Positions 59,504-64,000 of a stretch of 64,000 nt of DNA are shown here, piece by piece. The stretch comes from Micromonospora chalcea (GTDB taxonomy: Bacteria; Actinomycetota; Actinomycetes; Mycobacteriales; Micromonosporaceae): positions 23,799 to 87,798 of the forward strand of contig NZ_MAGP01000106.1 of the NCBI RefSeq assembly GCF_002926165.1, written 5' to 3'. The notes below the pieces were generated by a model that ran no database searches, was not told where the DNA came from, and saw only the letters and a program-made list of their open reading frames with translations. The translations under genes and the position numbers were made by a program. Positions within the stretch are counted from its first letter, which is position 1, and each line of letters opens with the position of its first letter.

Positions 59504-60604
59504 TCAGAGGCCGGCGAGCGCCGCCACCTCGGCGCGGACCGCCGCCGCAGAGCCGGCCAGCAGCTGGGCCGACTTGCCGCGCTTGAAGAACAGGTGTGCG
59601 TGGTGTTCGAAGGTGAACCCGATGCCGCCGTGCAACTGGATCGCCTCGGCCGCGACGGTCATCAGCGTGTCGGCGCACACGAGCTTGGCCAGCGCCGCGT
59701 CGTGCGAGCGGGTGGCGGCCCCGGTGCGCAACGTCGTGACGAGGTGGTCGGCGGTGGCCCGCGCCCCGGCGACCGCGACGGCGAGGTCGGCGCAGCGGTG
59801 CTTGAGGGCCTGGAACGACCCGATCGGGCGGCCGAACTGCTCCCGCACCTTGAGGTAGTCGACGGTGAGGTCGAGGCAGGCGCGGGCGGCGGCCGCCGAC
59901 TCCAGCGCGAGCATCGCGCGTACGTGGTCCAGCAACACCCGGGCACCGTCGCCGCCGGGGGCGTCGACCCGGGTGGCGGCGGCCTCGCGCAGGCGCACGG
60001 TGCTCAGCCGACGGGTCTGGTCGAGCGTCATGTGCGTCCGCACGTCCACCCCGTCGGCGGCCCGGTCCACCGCGTAGACGCCGAGCTCACCGCCCTCGTT
60101 GCGGGCGGTGACGAGAACGACCCGGGCGGCTTCGGCCCCGGGGACGACGGTCTTCGTCCCGGTCAGCGCCCACTCGTCCCCGGCGCCGGTGGCCCGGGTG
60201 GCGGTCTGCCCGAGATCCCAGCCCGCGCCGTCCTCGGCGAGCGCGACGGCCAGGGTCAGCTGCTCGTCCACGACGCGTGCCAGCAGGGGCTCGGCGCTCG
60301 GGCCGAGGGCGCGGGCGGCGAGGATCGCGGTGAGGCTCGTCGCGAGCGCGCCCGGCACGAGCCGGGCCCCGAGCTCCTCGATGACGGCGGTCGCGGCGGG
60401 CACGTCCAGGCCGAGCCCGCCGAGGTGCTCCGGTACGACGAGGCCGAGCAGGCCCAGCTCGGCCGTGAGCAACTCGTGCAGCAGCGGGTCGTAGCCCCGC
60501 TCCCCGACCATGACCTCGTGGGTTCGGCGCAGGTCGGCCTGCCCGTCGAGCACCTCGGCCACGGAGGCACGGATCTCGGCGAGGTCCTCGGGCGTTCCGG
60601 TCAT
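59504..60604 (-). CDS. Acyl-CoA dehydrogenase, FadE32/33-like
   Basis: Protein of 366 residues. LVVPEHLGGLGLD, WALTGTKTVVPGAE, REQFGRPIGSFQALKHRCAD and LHGGIGFTFEHHAHLFFKRGK are clear. There is no YEGT motif with a catalytic Glu, so this is probably the partner chain of a heteromeric FadE complex. It follows fadE30 by 10 bases. A MOODA-CoA-type chain dehydrogenation is suggested by the FadE32/33 parallel but not shown. Confidence 0.85.
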   Translation of the reverse strand: MTGTPEDLAEIRASVAEVLDGQADLRRTHEVMVGERGYDPLLHELLTAELGLLGLVVPEHLGGLGLDVPAATAVIEELGARLVPGALATSLTAILAARALGPSAEPLLARVVDEQLTLAVALAEDGAGWDLGQTATRATGAGDEWALTGTKTVVPGAEAARVVLVTARNEGGELGVYAVDRAADGVDVRTHMTLDQTRRLSTVRLREAAATRVDAPGGDGARVLLDHVRAMLALESAAAARACLDLTVDYLKVREQFGRPIGSFQALKHRCADLAVAVAGARATADHLVTTLRTGAATRSHDAALAKLVCADTLMTVAAEAIQLHGGIGFTFEHHAHLFFKRGKSAQLLAGSAAAVRAEVAALAGL

Positions 60605-60614
60605 CGTCCTCACC

Positions 60615-61775
60615 TCATCGGGGCAGGCCGAGCAGGCGCTCGGCGATGATGTTGCGCTGGATCTCGTTGGAGCCGCCGTAGATCGTGTTGGCGCGGCTGA
60701 AGAGGAAGTGGGTCTGGGCGTCGTCCAGCTCGTACCCGGGCCCGGTGAGCAGCGCCCCGGCCCCCTCGACGTCGACCGCGAGCTCACCCAGCGAGCGGTT
60801 CCACGTGGCCCACTGGAGCTTGGAGATCGACGCCTCCAGACCGGACAGCCCCTCACCGGCGGACGCGAGCAGCCGCACCGCCGAGTGCCGCATCACCTCG
60901 AGCCCGATGTATGCGTCGACGAGGCGGTCACGCAGCGCCGGCTCCTGCCAGGCGCCGTTGGAGCGGGCCCGGGCGATGACGGCGTCGAGGCGCCGGCGGA
61001 AGCCGATCTGCTGGCCGAGGGTGGACACGCCCCGCTCGAAGCCCAGCGTGCCCATGGCGACCTTCCAGCCCTCGCCCTCGGCGCCGACACGGTGCTCGAC
61101 GGCGGCGACGGCCTCGTCGAAGAAGACCTCGTTGAACTCGCTCGTGCCGGTCAGCTGGGTGATCGGGCGCACCGTCACGCCGGGCTGATTCATCGGCACC
61201 AGCAGGTAGGACAGGCCCGCGTGGCGGGTCGAGCCGGGATCGGTGCGGCACAGCACGAAGCACCAGTCGGCCAGGTGCGCCAGCGAGGTCCACACCTTTT
61301 GCCCGGTGATGACGTAGTGGTCGCCCCGGCGTTCGGCGCGGGTGCGCACCCCGGCGAGGTCCGAGCCCGCGCCGGGCTCGGAGTAGCCCTGGCACCAGAT
61401 GTCCTCGCCGCTGGTGATGCGGGGCAGGAAGCGGGCCTTCTGCTCCGGCGTGCCGAACGCGAGCAGGGTCGGGCCGAGCAGTTGCTCGGACATGTGCCCG
61501 AGCCGGCCGGGCGCGCCGGCGCGGGCGTACTCCTCGTGGAAGATGACCTGCTGGGCGAGGGTCGCGGGGCGACCGCCGTACTCGGTGGGCCAGGAGAGGC
61601 CGATCCAGCCGGCCCGGCCCAGGTGGCGCTCCCACTCGCGGCGCAGCTCGTGCGCCTCGTGCTCGCGTCCCTCGCCGCCGGTGCCGACGGCCTCGGCGAA
61701 CGGTCCGGTGAGGGCCTCCCGGAGCCAGCCGCGGATCTCGGCCCGGAACTGCTCGTCGCTCACCGGCGCACCCAT
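60615..61775 (-). CDS. fadE30: Acyl-CoA dehydrogenase FadE30
   Basis: Protein of 386 residues that follows mycobacterial FadE30 in recalled features: FRAEIRGWLREALTGPF, GGEGREHEA, HEEYARAGAP, LGPTLLAFGTPEQKARFLPRI, CQGYSEPGAGSDLAGV, QKVWTSLAHLADWCFVL, FERGVSTLGQQI and the C-terminal IYGGSNEIQRNIIAERLLGLPR. FadE30 starts beta-oxidation of the propionyl side chain of the HIP-CoA intermediate. The ATG at 61775 leaves 1 base from the upstream SDR stop; a GTG three codons earlier would overlap it. Confidence 0.9.
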   Translation of the reverse strand: MGAPVSDEQFRAEIRGWLREALTGPFAEAVGTGGEGREHEAHELRREWERHLGRAGWIGLSWPTEYGGRPATLAQQVIFHEEYARAGAPGRLGHMSEQLLGPTLLAFGTPEQKARFLPRITSGEDIWCQGYSEPGAGSDLAGVRTRAERRGDHYVITGQKVWTSLAHLADWCFVLCRTDPGSTRHAGLSYLLVPMNQPGVTVRPITQLTGTSEFNEVFFDEAVAAVEHRVGAEGEGWKVAMGTLGFERGVSTLGQQIGFRRRLDAVIARARSNGAWQEPALRDRLVDAYIGLEVMRHSAVRLLASAGEGLSGLEASISKLQWATWNRSLGELAVDVEGAGALLTGPGYELDDAQTHFLFSRANTIYGGSNEIQRNIIAERLLGLPR

Positions 61776-61776
61776 G

Positions 61777-62661
61777 TCAGGCACCGTAGACGGGGGTCGG
61801 CGGCTCGGCGCGGGCGATGAGGTCGGCGACCACGTCGGTGAGCTCCTCCGGTTCCCATCGGCCGCCCTTGTCGGCGGCCAACCCGTGGCGCCAGCCATCG
61901 GCGAGCGAGACCTCGCCGCCGGCGACCTCGAAGACGGCGCCGCTGACGGCCCGCGCGGCGTCGGAGCCGAGCCAGACCACGAGCGGGGAGACGTTTGCCG
62001 GGTCCATCGCGTCGAAGCCCGTCTCGGGGGCGGCCATCGTCTCGGCGAAGACGGCCTCGGTCATCGGGGTACGGGCCGAGGGGGCGATGGCGTTGACGAC
62101 GATGCCGTACCGGGCCCACTCGGCGGCCGCGATCTGGGTCAGCGCGGCGATCCCGGCCTTGGCGGCGCCGTAGTTGCCCTGTCCGACGCTGCCCATGAGC
62201 CCCGCGCCGGAGGACGTGTTGACCACGCGCGCGGCGACCGGGCGGCCGGCCTTGGCCTCGTCCCGCCAGTAGGCGGCGGCGTGGCGCATCGGGACGAAGT
62301 GTCCCTTGAGGTCGACCCGCAGGACCAGGTCCCACTCCTGCTCGCTCATGTTGACAAGCATCCGGTCGCGGTTGATGCCGGCGTTGTTGACGAGGGTGTG
62401 CAGCCCGCCGAAGGTCTCGACCGTCTCGCGCACGAGGCGCTCACCGTAGGCCCAGTCGCTGACGTCGCCGGTGCTGACGACCGCGCGACCGCCAAGCGCG
62501 CGGATCTCGTCGACGACGGCCTGGGCCGCCGCCCGGCTGCTGTCGATGTCGTTGACGACGACGTTCGCGCCCTGCCGGGCGAATTCGAGGGCGTGGACCC
62601 GGCCCAGCCCCTGTCCGGCACCGGTCACGATCACCGTTCGTCCTGCGCAGAAGCCGCTCAC
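61777..62661 (-). CDS. SDR of the Rv3548c type (second copy)
   Basis: SDR of 294 residues: TVIVTGAGQGLGRVHALEFARQG, NNAGINRDRMLVNMSEQEWD, HAAAYWRDEAKAG, NTSSGAGLMGSVGQGNYGAAK and the long tail WRHGLAADKGGRWEPEELTD. It shares the NRDRML and AAYWRD blocks with Rv3548c and is a paralogue of the SDR at 45905. The GTG at 62661 has GAAAGGG 6 bases upstream; a GTG at 62676 has no ribosome site. First gene of the leftward fadE30 unit. Confidence 0.87.
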   Translation of the reverse strand: MSGFCAGRTVIVTGAGQGLGRVHALEFARQGANVVVNDIDSSRAAAQAVVDEIRALGGRAVVSTGDVSDWAYGERLVRETVETFGGLHTLVNNAGINRDRMLVNMSEQEWDLVLRVDLKGHFVPMRHAAAYWRDEAKAGRPVAARVVNTSSGAGLMGSVGQGNYGAAKAGIAALTQIAAAEWARYGIVVNAIAPSARTPMTEAVFAETMAAPETGFDAMDPANVSPLVVWLGSDAARAVSGAVFEVAGGEVSLADGWRHGLAADKGGRWEPEELTDVVADLIARAEPPTPVYGA

Positions 62662-62718
62662 GGCACGCCCTTTCACTCGAGGTACGGGAAGAAAACCACA
62701 CCCGGCACTAGCTATGCA

Positions 62719-62732
62719 AGCAAGCGCTTGGT
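62719..62732. promoter_or_regulatory. KstR2-type operator box 6
   Basis: AGCAAGCGCTTGGT, a perfect match, between the divergent SDR/fadE30 unit and the MFS gene. It brings the transporter into the steroid regulon. Confidence 0.87.
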
Positions 62733-62755
62733 AGGGTCCCGGAAACGACAGAAGG

Positions 62756-63988
62756 ATGGCGAAAGACGTGAAAATGTTCTCGGCCCTGCAATTCCGAGAC
62801 TTCCGCTTCGTACTCCTGACCCTGGTGTTGTCCCAGGCCGGCTACTGGGGCTGCAACATCGCCTTCCAGTCGGTGCTGATCGAGAGCGACGCCACCCCGG
62901 CGACGATGGGGGCGCTCTTCTTCTGTCTGCTCGTGCCGTTCACGCTCTTCTCCATCCCGGCCGGGGTGCTGGCCGACGCGGTCGACCGGCGGCGGCTGCA
63001 GATCGGCGTGCTCCTGGCGACCACCGTCCTGGCCGGGGTCTGCGCGGCGACGATCGCGGCCAGCATCGTCGCCCTGCCCGTGATGCTCGGGCTCGCCTTC
63101 CTCGCCGGCACCGGAATCAGCTTCCTGTCCCCCGTGACCCAGGCACTCGTGGCAAACACCGTCCCGGCCGAGGCGCTCGGCCATGCCGTCCCGATCCAGG
63201 CGGCCGGGCTCAACCTCGCCCGCTCGATCGGCCCCGCGGTCGCCGGGCTGATCCTCGTGGCCTGGGGACCGCTGGGCACGTTCGTGATGTACGCGACGCT
63301 CACTCTCGCCGCGGCCGCCGCCGCGGTAGCGGTCCGCACCCGGCGCATCCCGCCGGCCGTCCGGGTGGCCCGGGAGAGCCTGGCCACCCAGGTGCGCGCC
63401 GGGATCCGGCACGCCCGCGAGCGTCCCCCGGCCGCGCTCTGCCTCGTCATCGTCGCGGTGAACGCGTTCTTCGGGTGCGCCTTCACCACTCAGCTCCCCG
63501 TCCGGGCGGCCGCGACCACTGACAACCCGGACCCGGTCTTCCCCGTGCTCGTGGCGCTGACCGGGCTGGGCTCGCTCCTCGGGATCCTCGTCGTGGCCCG
63601 CCTGTCCGAGCGCATCGCCACCGTGTGGCACGCCGCTGTCACCCTCGTTCTGCTCGGCCTGAGCAACGCCCTGCTCGGCGCCGCCACGACGGTGCCCGTG
63701 CTCGCGGCGGCCGCGCTGCTGTGCGGCACGTTCAGCATCGGCGCCATGGTGACCCTGCAGACGGTGGTCCAGAAGGTCGTCGACGACGCGCAGCGCGGCC
63801 GGGTGATGAGCCTCTACTTCCTCGGCTGGGGTGGCATGCCGTTCGGCGCCCTCCTGCTCGGCGGGCTGAGCACGTGGCTCGGCTCCACGACCGCGTTCCT
63901 GCTGTACGCCGCCGCATGCCTGGCCACGGCCGCCACCGTGCTCCTGTGGTTGCGCCGCGGACGCGCCGACCCCCTCCCCGCGACCTGA
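62756..63988 (+). CDS. Major facilitator superfamily transporter
   Basis: Membrane protein of 410 residues with about 11-12 transmembrane segments, two six-helix halves and the MFS loop motif ADAVDRRR between helices 2 and 3 (about residue 75). The RFVLLTLVLSQAGYWG start and GIRHARERP central loop are like those of EntS/MFS_3 exporters. Under a KstR2 box it could export or import a steroid intermediate such as HIP. ATG 62756 has its AAGG directly adjacent, so GTG 62768 or ATG 62774 may be the real start. Confidence 0.88.
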   Translation: MAKDVKMFSALQFRDFRFVLLTLVLSQAGYWGCNIAFQSVLIESDATPATMGALFFCLLVPFTLFSIPAGVLADAVDRRRLQIGVLLATTVLAGVCAATIAASIVALPVMLGLAFLAGTGISFLSPVTQALVANTVPAEALGHAVPIQAAGLNLARSIGPAVAGLILVAWGPLGTFVMYATLTLAAAAAAVAVRTRRIPPAVRVARESLATQVRAGIRHARERPPAALCLVIVAVNAFFGCAFTTQLPVRAAATTDNPDPVFPVLVALTGLGSLLGILVVARLSERIATVWHAAVTLVLLGLSNALLGAATTVPVLAAAALLCGTFSIGAMVTLQTVVQKVVDDAQRGRVMSLYFLGWGGMPFGALLLGGLSTWLGSTTAFLLYAAACLATAATVLLWLRRGRADPLPAT

Positions 63989-64000
63989 CCTCCCCCGGCC

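Overview
The window is high-G+C actinomycete chromosome. The markers are GTG starts, ATGA/GTGA gene overlaps, an F420-type luciferase-like enzyme, a mycothiol-dependent-isomerase-fold protein and a mycobacterial/rhodococcal-type steroid cluster. Genus cannot be fixed from the sequence; a Micromonosporaceae- or Pseudonocardiales-like actinomycete is plausible. Almost everything is CoA-thioester catabolism, organised as two separately regulated clusters split by a small defence/remnant island.

Left cluster (about 575-30490). It holds two acyl-CoA ligases, three acyl-CoA dehydrogenases, four SDRs, two crotonases, an alpha-methylacyl-CoA racemase, a fused two-domain CoA-transferase, a thiolase, an HMG-CoA-synthase-like/DUF35 fusion and a thioesterase. 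It also has an F420-type monooxygenase and a complete LivK-H-MG-F ABC importer (LivM and LivG fused). An adjacent pair resembles BadH (2-hydroxycyclohexanecarboxyl-CoA dehydrogenase) and BadI (2-ketocyclohexanecarboxyl-CoA hydrolase). The logical reading is import and CoA activation of an alicyclic or branched carboxylic acid, dehydrogenation, hydration, oxidation, hydrolytic ring opening and thiolysis. Two paralogous FadR/FCD GntR regulators flank it. A shared operator-like sequence (consensus RWATCCCGKATRC) lies in front of its main transcription units.

Middle island (about 30490-35080). This stretch has visibly lower G+C. It carries an SDR/NmrA pseudogene with an internal deletion scar, a small hypothetical gene, a frameshifted histidine-kinase remnant and an intact McrB-McrC type IV restriction pair.

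Right cluster (about 35080-63990). This is a KstR2-type regulon for the last two steroid rings (C/D, the HIP pathway). I recognise kstR2, fadD3, fadA6, fadE30, fadE31, ipdA, ipdB, ipdC, ipdF and echA20, together with ETF, two MaoC proteins, extra SDRs and an MFS exporter. Six KstR2-type boxes (AnCAAGnnCTTGnT) sit upstream of every transcription unit. Unexpectedly, the regulon also contains the two halves of mammalian ACAD10/11 as separate genes: an aminoglycoside-phosphotransferase-fold kinase with its own KstR2 box, and an ACAD11-like dehydrogenase inside the ipd operon. This suggests phosphorylation of a hydroxyacyl-CoA as a side or salvage step of steroid catabolism.

Perfect inverted repeats mark two convergent terminators, and intercistronic hairpins follow livK and ipdF. 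No tRNA, rRNA, CRISPR array or intact transposase was seen.
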